Part shown: positions 8,005 through 16,093 of the stretch, in pieces | How the letters are laid out: each line of letters starts with the position of its first letter | Numbering within the stretch: the first letter of the stretch is position 1 | The notes under the pieces: model-generated | Seen by the model: the letters and a program-made list of their open reading frames with translations, nothing else | What the model was told of the DNA's origin: nothing | The model's database searches: none | Translations under genes and position numbers: made by a program | From: CAXBBB01 sp963793245 | GTDB taxonomy: Bacteria; Bacteroidota; Rhodothermia; Rhodothermales; BA12 | DNA: 64,000 nt | Direction: 5' to 3' | Assembly: GCA_963793245.1 (NCBI GenBank) | Contig: CAWBZG010000002.1 | Location: 558,001-622,000, forward strand

Positions 8005-8535
8005 ATGGCACGCCAAAGAGGACGCCGTCGCGATAACAACGACAACGCGAACCAGACCGATCTCATCGAAAAGCTCGTCACCATCAACCGCGTTAGCAAG
8101 GTTGTTAAAGGTGGACGCCGCTTCTCGTTCAACGCCGTAGTCGTCGTAGGTGACGGCAACGGACGCGTCGGAGCAGGACTGGGGAAAGCGAACGAAGTCG
8201 CTGACGCCATTGCCAAGGGCAACGACGACGCGAAGAAGAACATGATTCGCGTCCCCATCAAACGCGGAACGATCCCGCACCGCATCGTCGGTCGCCAGGG
8301 AGCAGGCAAGGTGCTCTTGAAGCCTGCAACAGCGGGTACAGGAGTCATCGCCGGTGGCGGTGTCCGTGCGGTACTCGAATGCGCCGGTATCACGGACGTG
8401 TTGAGCAAGTCGCTTGGATCCAGTAACCCACACAACCAGGTTGCTGCCGCTATGGAAGCGCTCGGAAACCTGGAGGATCCAATCGAAACGGCTCGTCGTC
8501 GAGGTGTCTCGCTCAAGCGCGTTTTCAACGGTTGA
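8005..8535 (+). CDS. rpsE: 30S ribosomal protein uS5
   Basis: A 176-residue uS5 with the dsRBD-like N-terminal domain (INRVSKVVKGGRRFSFNAVV, VGDGNGRVGAGLGKANEV) and the C-terminal domain (GVRAVLECAGITDVLSKSLG). It forms part of the mRNA entrance with uS3 and uS4. It lies between rplR and rpmD as usual. Confidence 0.98.
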   Translation: MARQRGRRRDNNDNANQTDLIEKLVTINRVSKVVKGGRRFSFNAVVVVGDGNGRVGAGLGKANEVADAIAKGNDDAKKNMIRVPIKRGTIPHRIVGRQGAGKVLLKPATAGTGVIAGGGVRAVLECAGITDVLSKSLGSSNPHNQVAAAMEALGNLEDPIETARRRGVSLKRVFNG

Positions 8536-8587
8536 GGTCCTACCTCGGCTTGTCACTTGATCGCAGCGATCGACAAACCCTATCAGC

Positions 8588-8770
8588 ATGAAGCTCAGAA
8601 TTACCCAGGTGCGTAGCGCCATCCGTCGGCCCGGAACGCAAAAACGCGTGATCGAAGCCCTCGGTCTGCGTAAGCTCAACCAAACAGTTGAGCACAACGA
8701 TTCTCCGACGATCCGGGGCATGGTCCACAAAGTCCAGCACCTCGTCACGGTCGAAGAAGTCTCGGCCTGA
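8588..8770 (+). CDS. rpmD: 50S ribosomal protein uL30
   Basis: A 60-residue uL30 (MKLRITQVRSAIRRPGTQKR, then VEHNDSPTIRGMVHKVQHLV). Length and order are typical. The following 155-base spacer before rplO contains a 10-bp perfect hairpin, listed separately. Confidence 0.96.
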   Translation: MKLRITQVRSAIRRPGTQKRVIEALGLRKLNQTVEHNDSPTIRGMVHKVQHLVTVEEVSA

Positions 8771-8828
8771 TCTAAGTCCCTCTTCCATCGGGACTTTGTC
8801 AAAACCTCGCTCATCCGAGCACTCTGTT

Positions 8829-8866
8829 CAGATGCCGATGCGGTAACTTATCCGTCTCGGCATCTG
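8829..8866 (+). repeat. Perfect stem-loop between rpmD and rplO
   Basis: CAGATGCCGA (8829-8838) is the exact reverse complement of TCGGCATCTG (8857-8866), with an 18-base loop, followed by TCATTTTC. The short T-rich tail could make it a weak terminator or attenuator inside the operon, or an RNA-processing site. A similar hairpin with a similar tail lies before rplQ at 14528-14557. Confidence 0.5.
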
Positions 8867-8925
8867 TCATTTTCAACGCGAGTCGCCCTGCCCAGCGCAC
8901 GGTGGCGTATTAGCACCCTACAGCC

Positions 8926-9387
8926 ATGAAGCTGCACAATCTCACGCCTGCACAGGGCGCAACCAAGAAACGCAAGCGCATCGGTCGCGGCGTCGGATCC
9001 GGTTACGGCGGTCACTCGTCGACCAAAGGCAACAAAGGCCAGAAGGCACGTTCGGGCGGCGGCGCTCCGGTCTGGTTTGAAGGCGGTCAGATGCCGCTTC
9101 AGCGTCGCGTGCCGAAATTCGGATTCAAGAACCCATTCCGCAAAGCCTACCGCGCCGTCAACCTGTCGCGCATCGCGTCGCTCATCGAAGAGGGACGGAT
9201 CGAAAGCGGAGCGGCCATCACGCCCGCGATTCTGGCGTCGGTCAGCGTCGTCCGCAAAGGCGAACTCGTTAAGGTCCTGGGTAGCGGTGACGCTCCCTCG
9301 GGACTGACGATTCATGCCCACGGATTCAGCGCCTCGGCGCGTCAGCAGATCGAGGCCGCCGGCGGAACGGCGACCGTGATCGACTGA
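8926..9387 (+). CDS. rplO: 50S ribosomal protein uL15
   Basis: A 153-residue uL15 beginning MKLHNLTPAQGATKKRKRIG, with the Gly-rich N-terminal arm (RGVGSGYGGHSSTKGNKGQK) and PKFGFKNPFRK. The C-terminal domain ends in GGTATVID. It is followed 47 bases later by secY, the common order. Confidence 0.97.
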   Translation: MKLHNLTPAQGATKKRKRIGRGVGSGYGGHSSTKGNKGQKARSGGGAPVWFEGGQMPLQRRVPKFGFKNPFRKAYRAVNLSRIASLIEEGRIESGAAITPAILASVSVVRKGELVKVLGSGDAPSGLTIHAHGFSASARQQIEAAGGTATVID

Positions 9388-9434
9388 TCGATTCCACACC
9401 TGACGCCGTACCCCTCGCCTAAAGCCCCTCGGTA

Positions 9435-10754
9435 ATGCCCGGCTTTGCTGACAGCATGCGCAACATCTTCAAGATCGAAGAGCTGCGCGACCGCATTTTC
9501 TACACGCTCCTCCTGCTGGTTGTGTACCGCATCGGCGCGTACATCCCGCTTCCGGGCATCGACCCGATCACGCTGGCGGCGGCTCAGACCAGTTCTGCGC
9601 CGACCGACTTGTTCGGCTTCCTTGATCTGTTCGTCGGTGGTGCGTTCAGCAGGGCGGCGATCTTTGCACTAGGCATTATGCCGTATATCACGGCATCGAT
9701 CATTATCCAGCTACTGGGTGCGGTCATGCCGTATTTCCAGAAGCTCCAACGCGAAGGCGAGGACGGGCGGCGCAAGATTACGCAACTCACGCGGTACGGC
9801 ACCATCCTGATTACCGTCATCCAATCGGCGGGTTATGTGGTCAACCTGAGGTTCACCGTCGGCGACGCCATCGTCATTCCCACTTGGGCGTTTACGATCA
9901 CGACGATCATTGTCCTTACCGCTGGTACGGTCTTCGTCATGTGGTTGGGTGAGCGGATCACTGAGGACGGAATTGGCAATGGTATCTCGTTGATCATCAT
10001 GATCTCGATCATCGTCGGATTGCCGACGGCGCTCTACAACGAGTTCGAGTTGACATCCAACTTCATCATCATGATTGTCGAGCTAGGCGCTCTGTTCGTG
10101 ATCACCCTTTTCGTGGTGTTGGTCACTCAGGGCACTCGGCGAATCCCGGTGCAGTATGCCAAGCGCATCGTCGGTCGCCGTCAGTATGGTGGTGGACCCA
10201 CACAGTATCTGCCGCTCCGTATCAACGCGGCAGGCGTCATGCCGATCATTTTCGCTCAGTCGATCATGTTCATCCCGGCGACACTGGGTTCGTTCTTCCC
10301 GGATAGCGAAGGCATCCAGGCGGTTTCGAGTGTCTTTGTTGATCCGAGCAGTTGGTGGAATGCGCTCTTCCTATTCGTGGTCTGTGTGTTCTTTACCTAC
10401 TTCTACACCGCCATTGCGGTCAACCCGAAGGAGATGGCGGACACGATGAAGCGTCAGGGCGGCTTCGTACCGGGCGTGCGTCCGGGCAAGCAGACGAGCG
10501 AGTTCATTGATAACATTCTGACGCGGATCACACTGCCAGGATCGATTTTCCTCGGTTTTGTTGCCATCCTGCCGACGTTCGCTATCGCGGCAGGCATCAC
10601 GCCTAGTTTCGCGCTCTTCTTTGGCGGAACGAGCCTGCTCATCCTCGTCGGTGTTACACTCGACACATTGCAGCAGATTGAGAGCCACTTGCTGATGCGC
10701 CACTACGATGGCTTCATGAAGACCGGGAAGGTCAAAGGACGACGCGTAGCCTGA
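9435..10754 (+). CDS. secY: Protein translocase subunit SecY
   Basis: A 439-residue SecY with about ten hydrophobic helices. The N-terminal IFKIEELRDRIFYTLLLLVV, the plug region after the first helix, the GNGISLIIMISIIV segment and the cytosolic loop with KRIVGRRQYGG are all recognisable, as are the RLPLRIN-like segment and the C-terminal helix-10 tail. It forms the channel with SecE and SecG. Its TGA overlaps the map ATG by one base, so the two are translationally coupled. Confidence 0.98.
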   Translation: MPGFADSMRNIFKIEELRDRIFYTLLLLVVYRIGAYIPLPGIDPITLAAAQTSSAPTDLFGFLDLFVGGAFSRAAIFALGIMPYITASIIIQLLGAVMPYFQKLQREGEDGRRKITQLTRYGTILITVIQSAGYVVNLRFTVGDAIVIPTWAFTITTIIVLTAGTVFVMWLGERITEDGIGNGISLIIMISIIVGLPTALYNEFELTSNFIIMIVELGALFVITLFVVLVTQGTRRIPVQYAKRIVGRRQYGGGPTQYLPLRINAAGVMPIIFAQSIMFIPATLGSFFPDSEGIQAVSSVFVDPSSWWNALFLFVVCVFFTYFYTAIAVNPKEMADTMKRQGGFVPGVRPGKQTSEFIDNILTRITLPGSIFLGFVAILPTFAIAAGITPSFALFFGGTSLLILVGVTLDTLQQIESHLLMRHYDGFMKTGKVKGRRVA

Positions 10755-11575
10755 TGAAGATCAAGAGCGAACGCGACATCGCCTTTCTCCAACGGAGTGC
10801 CGACTTGGTGTCGCGCACGCTGGGCGAGGTGGCCCGGCATGTCGGAGAAGGTGTGACGCTGCTCGAACTCGACGAGATTGCTGACTCCTACATCCGCGAT
10901 GCGGGTGCTAAGGCGGCTTTTCGTGGGCACGATCCAGGATGGGGTGGTGGCGCATTCCCTGGCTCGGTATGCGCATCGGTCAACGACGTCGTCGTCCACG
11001 GTTTTCCGACTGACTACGCACTCCAAAACGGCGACATTGTCACCATCGATATCGGCGTAATCCTCGACGGTTGGTACGGCGACAGCGGCTACACGTTTGG
11101 CGTCGGCGATTTGTCGCAGGAAGTGCGTGACTTGATGCAGACGACTTACGAGGCCCTGAACCTAGGCGTCAATCAAGCGCGTCACGGTCAGCGTGTCGGT
11201 GCGATTAGTCACACGGTCGAGACCTACTGTAAGTCGCGTGGATATGGTGTCGTCGAAGACTTGGTCGGACACGGCATTGGGACATCGCTGCACGAAGCTC
11301 CCCAGGTCCCGAACTTCGGCAAGGCCAAGTCAGGCGCTAGGATGAAGCGTGGTCTTACCATCTGCATTGAGCCGATGATCGGTATGGGAACGGGGGAGAC
11401 CACGACCGATGCTGATAAATGGACCGTCCGCACAGCCGACCGCAAGCCCGCCGCTCACTACGAACACATGGTTGCCGTACAGAAAGGCGATCCAATTGTG
11501 CTTACCACTTTTGACTATATCCACGACGTTCGCCCGCCTGCGTTTGTGCAGCATATGAGCGAAGAGTTGGTGTAG
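10754..11575 (+). CDS. map: Methionine aminopeptidase, type I
   Basis: A 273-residue MetAP removing initiator Met from nascent chains. The metal ligands are all visible: Asp in TIDIGV, Asp in GDSGYTFG, His in GHGIGTSLHEAP, Glu in CIEPMIGMG and Glu in AHYEHMVAV. There is no N-terminal zinc-finger extension. The start is fixed by the one-base overlap with secY. The next gene is rpmJ; infA, usually between them in Bacteroidota, is absent from the 81-base gap. Confidence 0.97.
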   Translation: MKIKSERDIAFLQRSADLVSRTLGEVARHVGEGVTLLELDEIADSYIRDAGAKAAFRGHDPGWGGGAFPGSVCASVNDVVVHGFPTDYALQNGDIVTIDIGVILDGWYGDSGYTFGVGDLSQEVRDLMQTTYEALNLGVNQARHGQRVGAISHTVETYCKSRGYGVVEDLVGHGIGTSLHEAPQVPNFGKAKSGARMKRGLTICIEPMIGMGTGETTTDADKWTVRTADRKPAAHYEHMVAVQKGDPIVLTTFDYIHDVRPPAFVQHMSEELV

Positions 11576-11656
11576 AAGAACCCTATTGTAACCCCTCGCG
11601 TCATACTTGGCTCTCTTCGCGAAAGCCGATCCGTACGGCGCCCTAACAACACAGCT

Positions 11657-11773
11657 ATGAAAGTCCGCTCCAGCGTCAAGAAGCGTAGCGCCGACGACAA
11701 GGTGGTTCGCCGCCGTGGTCGCGTCTACATTATCAACAAGAAGAACCCCAAGCACAAACAGCGTCAGGGGTAA
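11657..11773 (+). CDS. rpmJ: 50S ribosomal protein bL36, zinc-free type
   Basis: A 38-residue ORF, MKVRSSVKKRSADDKVVRRR followed by a tail ending NPKHKQRQG. The zinc-binding form has a CXXC after KK and a further Cys; here those positions are SADD and Asn, leaving only the His, so zinc binding is lost. It sits between map and rpsM, its standard place, with 81 bases upstream and 108 bases downstream. Confidence 0.95.
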   Translation: MKVRSSVKKRSADDKVVRRRGRVYIINKKNPKHKQRQG

Positions 11774-11881
11774 TCGAGCCGGGGCCATCTGTGCCCTCTC
11801 TCGCGGGAGCGGATACCTGACACGGTCTGCTCTCTGATGTTCTGCTCCGGCAGGCCCCAACCGTCAAGCCAAAACACCTCT

Positions 11882-12262
11882 ATGCCTCGTATCGCAGGAG
11901 TCGACCTTCGTGGTCGCAAGCGCGGCGAAATCGCCCTCACCGACATCTTCGGAATCGGACGCGCCCGCGCGCAGATGATCCTCAACCGGCTCGACATCGA
12001 CCCGAATGAGCTGCCCGATAACTGGACCGAAGATCAGACGCGTCAGCTGCGTAGCCTGATCGAAGACGAGTATGTCGTCGAAGGCGCGCTTCGCACCGAA
12101 GTCCAGCTCAACATCAAACGTCTGATGGACATCGGCTGCTACCGTGGCCTGCGTCATCGTCGTGGTCTCCCGGTTCGCGGTCAGCGCACCAAGACAAACG
12201 CACGCACTCGTAAGGGCCGCAAGCGCACTGTCGCTGGCAAGAAGAAGGCACCCCGCAAGTAA
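11882..12262 (+). CDS. rpsM: 30S ribosomal protein uS13
   Basis: The ATG at 11882 gives the canonical MPRIAGVDLRGRKRGEIALT start and 126 residues; an upstream ATG at 11837 is in frame but adds a non-conserved 15-residue stretch. The H2TH-like region and the C-terminal GLRHRRGLPVRGQRTKTNAR motif followed by a basic tail contact the P-site tRNA and the B1 bridges. Confidence 0.97.
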   Translation: MPRIAGVDLRGRKRGEIALTDIFGIGRARAQMILNRLDIDPNELPDNWTEDQTRQLRSLIEDEYVVEGALRTEVQLNIKRLMDIGCYRGLRHRRGLPVRGQRTKTNARTRKGRKRTVAGKKKAPRK

Positions 12263-12295
12263 TCTATTTCGGCGGGATAGGCCCGCACTATTTAT

Positions 12296-12727
12296 ATGGC
12301 AAAGCAGCAGCAACGACGCGGAAGCGCCCCAGCGCGCGGTGGAAACCGTGGCCGTCAGGTCCGCAAGAAGAACGTCATCGTCGAGTCGAACGGCATCGTC
12401 CACATCCGGGCGACCTTCAACAACGTCATGGTGACGATCACCGACCAGTACGGCAACACGATTTCGTGGTCGTCGTCGGGCAAGATGGGCTTCAAAGGAA
12501 GCCGCAAGAACACGCCTTATGCCGCTCAGGTGGCAGCGGCAGAGGCAGCGAAAGAAGCACACGATCTCGGCCTGCGCCGCGTCGATGTGTACGTCAAGGG
12601 TCCGGGTTCGGGCCGCGAGAGCGCAATCCGCGCCTTGACGACGGTCGGCCTCGACGTTGCGACGATTCGCGACATCACGCCGATCCCTCACAACGGTTGC
12701 CGGTCGCCCAAGCGTCGTCGCGTCTAA
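12296..12727 (+). CDS. rpsK: 30S ribosomal protein uS11
   Basis: A 143-residue uS11 with the signature NGIVHIRATFNNVMVTITDQ, then GNTISWSSSGKMGFKGSRKN and the C-terminal ITPIPHNGCRSPKRRRV. Its N-terminal 20 residues (AKQQQRRGSAPARGGNRGRQ) are Arg/Gln-rich. A 132-base spacer with the hairpin ATCCCG/CGGGAT (12746-12762) follows before rpsD. Confidence 0.97.
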   Translation: MAKQQQRRGSAPARGGNRGRQVRKKNVIVESNGIVHIRATFNNVMVTITDQYGNTISWSSSGKMGFKGSRKNTPYAAQVAAAEAAKEAHDLGLRRVDVYVKGPGSGRESAIRALTTVGLDVATIRDITPIPHNGCRSPKRRRV

Positions 12728-12859
12728 CCAGACGTTGCGGTTGCAATCCCGTGATGCGGGATGTGGCTTTAAAACCCGGCTGCGTAGGCGACGATCTGTC
12801 CGACCGGACGGTGGGGCGCGTGCGCACAGTCTACACTCACACCTAGACCTGATCTAGCT

Positions 12860-13462
12860 ATGGCCCGTTATCGCGGACCCAAACAGAAAATCGCGCGGCG
12901 CTTCGGCGAGCCGATTTTCGGACCTTCCAAATCCCTCGAGCGCAAACCGTATCGCCCCGGACAGCACGGCCGTGGCCGTCGTCAGAAGGAGAGCGAGTAT
13001 GCGATGCAGCTCAAAGAGAAGCAGAAGGCCAAGTACACGTACGGACTGCTCGAAAAGCAATTCCGCAATCTGTTCGAGAAGGCCTCCCGCCTCAAGGGTG
13101 TGACGGGTGAGAACCTGCTCAAACTGCTCGAATCGCGGTTGGACAACACGGTCTTTCGTATGGGCTTTGCTGGCACGCGCCGTCAGGCTCGTCAGTTGGT
13201 TACCCACGGTCACATCATGGTCAACGACCACGTGCTCGACATCCCGTCGGCTCAGCTCAAGGCAGGCGACGTGATCTCGGTCCGTCCGCGTAGTGTCAAC
13301 TCGCCGGTTTTTGCTGACGCCTCGGCGCGCGGCAACCGTCGGTACAACTGGCTCGAAACCGAGAAGGGTACGCTCAGCGGCAAGTTCTTGGATCAGCCGT
13401 CGCGCGAAGACATCCCGGAGAATATCCGCGAGCAGCTCATCGTCGAGTTGTACTCGAAGTAA
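12860..13462 (+). CDS. rpsD: 30S ribosomal protein uS4
   Basis: A 200-residue uS4. The N-terminal region lacks the zinc-type Cys cluster. The S4 RNA-binding domain (about residues 90-155) reads RLDNTVFRMGFAGTRRQARQ followed by LVTHGHIMVND. uS4 is a primary 16S binder and in some bacteria represses the alpha operon. It precedes rpoA by 66 bases. Confidence 0.98.
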   Translation: MARYRGPKQKIARRFGEPIFGPSKSLERKPYRPGQHGRGRRQKESEYAMQLKEKQKAKYTYGLLEKQFRNLFEKASRLKGVTGENLLKLLESRLDNTVFRMGFAGTRRQARQLVTHGHIMVNDHVLDIPSAQLKAGDVISVRPRSVNSPVFADASARGNRRYNWLETEKGTLSGKFLDQPSREDIPENIREQLIVELYSK

Positions 13463-13528
13463 GCGCAAGGGCGGGCAATCGCTCGCCGTTTCACCTACTT
13501 CTTCCACTAGTAAAACAGACCAACGAGC

Positions 13529-14509
13529 ATGACGCATACTTCTTTTCAGATGCCCGACGGCGTCGTCGTCGAAGAGGTTTCGGAAACCTACGGACGCTTC
13601 GTCATCCAGCCGCTCGAACGCGGCTACGGCGTCACCATCGCCAACTCACTTCGCCGCGTGCTGCTCTCGTCGCTGACGGGCGTCGCCGTGACCGCGATCA
13701 AGATTGACGGCGTGCAGCAGGAGTTCTCGACCATCCCCGGTGTGACCGAGGACGTGACGGACATTATCCTGAACCTTAAAGGCGTACGCATCCGCAGCCG
13801 CGAACTGGGCGACGGTAACATCAGCCTGGTCCTCCGCGGACCGGGTACGTGGACGGCTGCCGACATCGCCGAGGCGACGAACGACTACGAGATCCTCAAT
13901 CCGGATCACCACATCGCGACGCTCGCCGAAGACGCCGAGATCGTTGCCGAACTGCGCATGGGCGAAGGCCGCGGCTATGTACCGTCGGACGAGAACAAGC
14001 GCGCCGACGATCCGATCGGTGTTATCGCCATCGACTCGATCTTTACGCCGATCGAGAACGCGCGCTACACGATCACGCAGACGCGTGTCGGCGACAAGAT
14101 CGACTTTGAGAAGCTCGTTTTCGAAGTGACGACGGACGGCTCGGTCGCTCCTGAAGATGCGCTGGCCCAGGCCGCCGCTCTGCTGCGCGATCACGTCAAT
14201 ATGTTCATCCACATGGATGCTGAGCCGCAGCCCGTCGAAGAGGAGCAGGAAGTCGACGCCGAAGTGCAGCGCGTCCGCGAACTGCTCTCGCAGTCGGTCG
14301 ACGAACTCGACTTGTCGGTCCGCGCGCACAACTGCTTGAAAGCGGCCAACATTAAGACGATCATCGACCTGGTTCGCCGCGAAGAAAGCGAGATGCTCAA
14401 ATTCCGCAACTTCGGTCGCAAGTCGCTTCAAGAACTGATCGAAGTGCTCGAAGATCGCGGTCTGTTCTTCGGAATGGACGTCGACAAGTACATGGGAGCG
14501 GGCGTCTAA
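13529..14509 (+). CDS. rpoA: DNA-directed RNA polymerase subunit alpha
   Basis: A 326-residue alpha subunit. The N-terminal domain (about residues 1-230) has the dimerisation elements GRFVIQPLERGYGVTIANSL and RRVLLSSLTGVAVTAIKIDG. An acidic linker (EEEQEVDAE) precedes the C-terminal domain (about residues 245-326), whose helix-hairpin-helix part KFRNFGRKSLQELIEVLEDR binds UP elements and activators. Length is normal. It is flanked by rpsD and rplQ. Confidence 0.98.
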   Translation: MTHTSFQMPDGVVVEEVSETYGRFVIQPLERGYGVTIANSLRRVLLSSLTGVAVTAIKIDGVQQEFSTIPGVTEDVTDIILNLKGVRIRSRELGDGNISLVLRGPGTWTAADIAEATNDYEILNPDHHIATLAEDAEIVAELRMGEGRGYVPSDENKRADDPIGVIAIDSIFTPIENARYTITQTRVGDKIDFEKLVFEVTTDGSVAPEDALAQAAALLRDHVNMFIHMDAEPQPVEEEQEVDAEVQRVRELLSQSVDELDLSVRAHNCLKAANIKTIIDLVRREESEMLKFRNFGRKSLQELIEVLEDRGLFFGMDVDKYMGAGV

Positions 14510-14527
14510 ACAGCGCCGTTCCAACCG

Positions 14528-14557
14528 GCAGATGCGTACCTGATACGGCGCGTCTGC
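14528..14557 (+). repeat. Stem-loop between rpoA and rplQ
   Basis: GCAGATGCG (14528-14536) pairs with CGCGTCTGC (14549-14557), eight Watson-Crick pairs and one G-U, followed by TCATATTTCC. Stem sequence and tail resemble the rpmD-rplO hairpin (CAGATGC...TCATTTTC), suggesting a recurring intra-operon element. It ends 16 bases before the rplQ start. Confidence 0.45.
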
Positions 14558-14573
14558 TCATATTTCCAATACC

Positions 14574-15245
14574 ATGAGACACCAAAAAAAGGGCTTTAAG
14601 CTCAACCGCACCGCGTCGCACCGCAAGGCTACGATGGCTGCGCTCTCGAACGCGCTGATCGCGCACAAACGCATCAAGACGACGCACACCAAAGCCAAAG
14701 CGCTGCGCATGTACGTCGAGCCGATCCTCACGCGCGGAAAAGTCGACACGACGCACAACCGCCGTCAGGTTTTCCGTCACCTGCAGGACAAGGAGTCGGT
14801 CAAAGAACTCTACGGCGTGATCGCCGAGAAAATCGCGACCCGTCCCGGCGGTTACACGCGCATCGTCAAACTCGGCCAGCGCGTCGGTGACGGTGCTGAG
14901 ATGGCGATCATCGAACTGGTCGACTTCAACATGAGCGGAGACCAGCAGCAGACGAGCACGCGCCGCACGCGTCGTACGCGCCGCAGCAGTGGTTCGTCGA
15001 GCAGCACGCCGAAGCCCGCCGCTGAGAAAAAAGCCGAAGTCAAGTCGGAGCCTGCCAACGAAGCTGTTCCGTCGCCTGAGAATCACGAGGATTCGGCTGC
15101 TCCCGAGCAGACGTCGGAAGTCTCGGCTCAGACACCCGGTACCCCGCTGACGGCTCCCGAAGAGACCGCTGGTGGAAAAGCCGACAACCCTGAAGCAGGT
15201 ATCGGCGGCGCAGGCGAGACGGGCAACGGTGCCCAGAAAGCGTAA
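14574..15245 (+). CDS. rplQ: 50S ribosomal protein bL17 with long acidic tail
   Basis: Residues 1-120 are a normal bL17 (MRHQKKGFKLNRTASHRKAT, then the IKTTHTKAKALRMYVEPILT region). E. coli bL17 stops near residue 127. Here a tail of about 100 residues continues: a basic RRTRRTRRSS patch, then a Pro/Glu/Ala/Gly-rich, acidic, probably disordered stretch to residue 223. bL17 sits near the tunnel exit, so the tail could reach factors there; that is inference. It is the last gene before the cluster terminator. Confidence 0.95.
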   Translation: MRHQKKGFKLNRTASHRKATMAALSNALIAHKRIKTTHTKAKALRMYVEPILTRGKVDTTHNRRQVFRHLQDKESVKELYGVIAEKIATRPGGYTRIVKLGQRVGDGAEMAIIELVDFNMSGDQQQTSTRRTRRTRRSSGSSSSTPKPAAEKKAEVKSEPANEAVPSPENHEDSAAPEQTSEVSAQTPGTPLTAPEETAGGKADNPEAGIGGAGETGNGAQKA

Positions 15246-15276
15246 CACTAGAGCCGTCAGACGCTCACCCCGCGCG

Positions 15277-15309
15277 AAGGCGCTCCGGTTTCGGCTGGGG
15301 CGCCTTTGT
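15277..15309 (+). terminator. Terminator closing the ribosomal-protein cluster
   Basis: AAGGCGCTCC (15277-15286) pairs with GGGGCGCCTT (15297-15306), nine pairs plus a G-U, with a 10-base loop and a short T-rich tail (TTTGTCGGTTT). It lies 31 bases after the rplQ stop and before the unrelated MNT gene. Confidence 0.75.
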
Positions 15310-15357
15310 CGGTTTAGATCGGTGGAGCCGCAGTCTCTTCGGTGCGTTGATTGAGTC

Positions 15358-15651
15358 ATGGAAACCCGGCACCCCGTCTTCGATTACCTGATCGACCGCA
15401 TTTCGCAGTTCGAATCGGTCGAGCGCATCGTACTGTTCGGCTCGCGCGCACGTGGTGACCATCAGGAGCGTTCCGACATCGACCTGGCTGTTCAGGCGCC
15501 AAGCATGGATAGCCGACAGTGGTTTGATATGGAGGAGGTCGTTGAGAGGGCACCGACGTTGCTAATGATCGACTTGGTTCGGTTGGACAAGGCTCAGGGC
15601 AAGTTTCTGCACCGAATCGAGCAGCATGGGGTGACGCTTTATGAACGCTGA
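15358..15651 (+). CDS. MNT-type minimal nucleotidyltransferase (candidate antitoxin)
   Basis: A 97-residue polymerase-beta-like nucleotidyltransferase. The active-site signature GSRARGDHQERSDIDLAV gives GS followed by DXD (Asp-Ile-Asp), with a possible third acid in MIDLVRLD. Such minimal enzymes pair with HEPN proteins; in characterised MntA/HepT systems the MNT enzyme adds nucleotides to the HEPN toxin and silences it. Its stop overlaps the next ORF by 11 bases, so the pair is coupled. Whether this pair is toxin-antitoxin or the older HI0073/HI0074 type is not settled by sequence. Confidence 0.88.
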   Translation: METRHPVFDYLIDRISQFESVERIVLFGSRARGDHQERSDIDLAVQAPSMDSRQWFDMEEVVERAPTLLMIDLVRLDKAQGKFLHRIEQHGVTLYER

Positions 15652-16057
15652 AAACGTACGCGACATATTCGAGGATCTAGGCCGCGCGTTGGACCGCCTC
15701 ACCGAGGCCACGCAACTCGATTCATCTGTGGGCGACATCGTGATCGACGGAACAGTTCAGCGATTCGAGTTCACCATCGAGTTGTTCTGGAAGGCGCTCA
15801 AACGTCTGCTCGAATACAGCGGAATCGTCGATGCAAAGAGTCCGCGCGCTGTTCTCAAACAAGCGTATGTTCAGCATTGGCTGGATGATGAACAGGCTTG
15901 GATCAACATGCTGAACGACCGCAATCTGCTTTCGCACCTGTACAGCGAGCAGGTGGCGATGGACGTATATCCGCGCATTCCTGCCTACCTCGCTCGGATG
16001 CGCGTCGTGCATGAGCGGTTGAGTCAGGAGCGTGTATCTGGTCTCGAAGACGAGTAG
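15641..16057 (+). CDS. HEPN-domain protein (HI0074-like substrate-binding partner or toxin)
   Basis: A 138-residue all-helical protein. It has the RX4H motif of HEPN ribonucleases in the segment NDRNLLSHLY (Arg and His four residues apart), near residues 96-102. The VQRFEFTIELFWKALKRLLE segment is characteristic of the HI0074 family (nucleotidyltransferase substrate-binding). It follows and overlaps the MNT gene. The intact motif means RNase activity is possible; antitoxin control by AMPylation is known for relatives and inferred here. Confidence 0.85.
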   Translation: MNAENVRDIFEDLGRALDRLTEATQLDSSVGDIVIDGTVQRFEFTIELFWKALKRLLEYSGIVDAKSPRAVLKQAYVQHWLDDEQAWINMLNDRNLLSHLYSEQVAMDVYPRIPAYLARMRVVHERLSQERVSGLEDE

Positions 16058-16093
16058 AGGGAGCCGCCTTGTCGGGGCAGCGTTGCACTAGAC

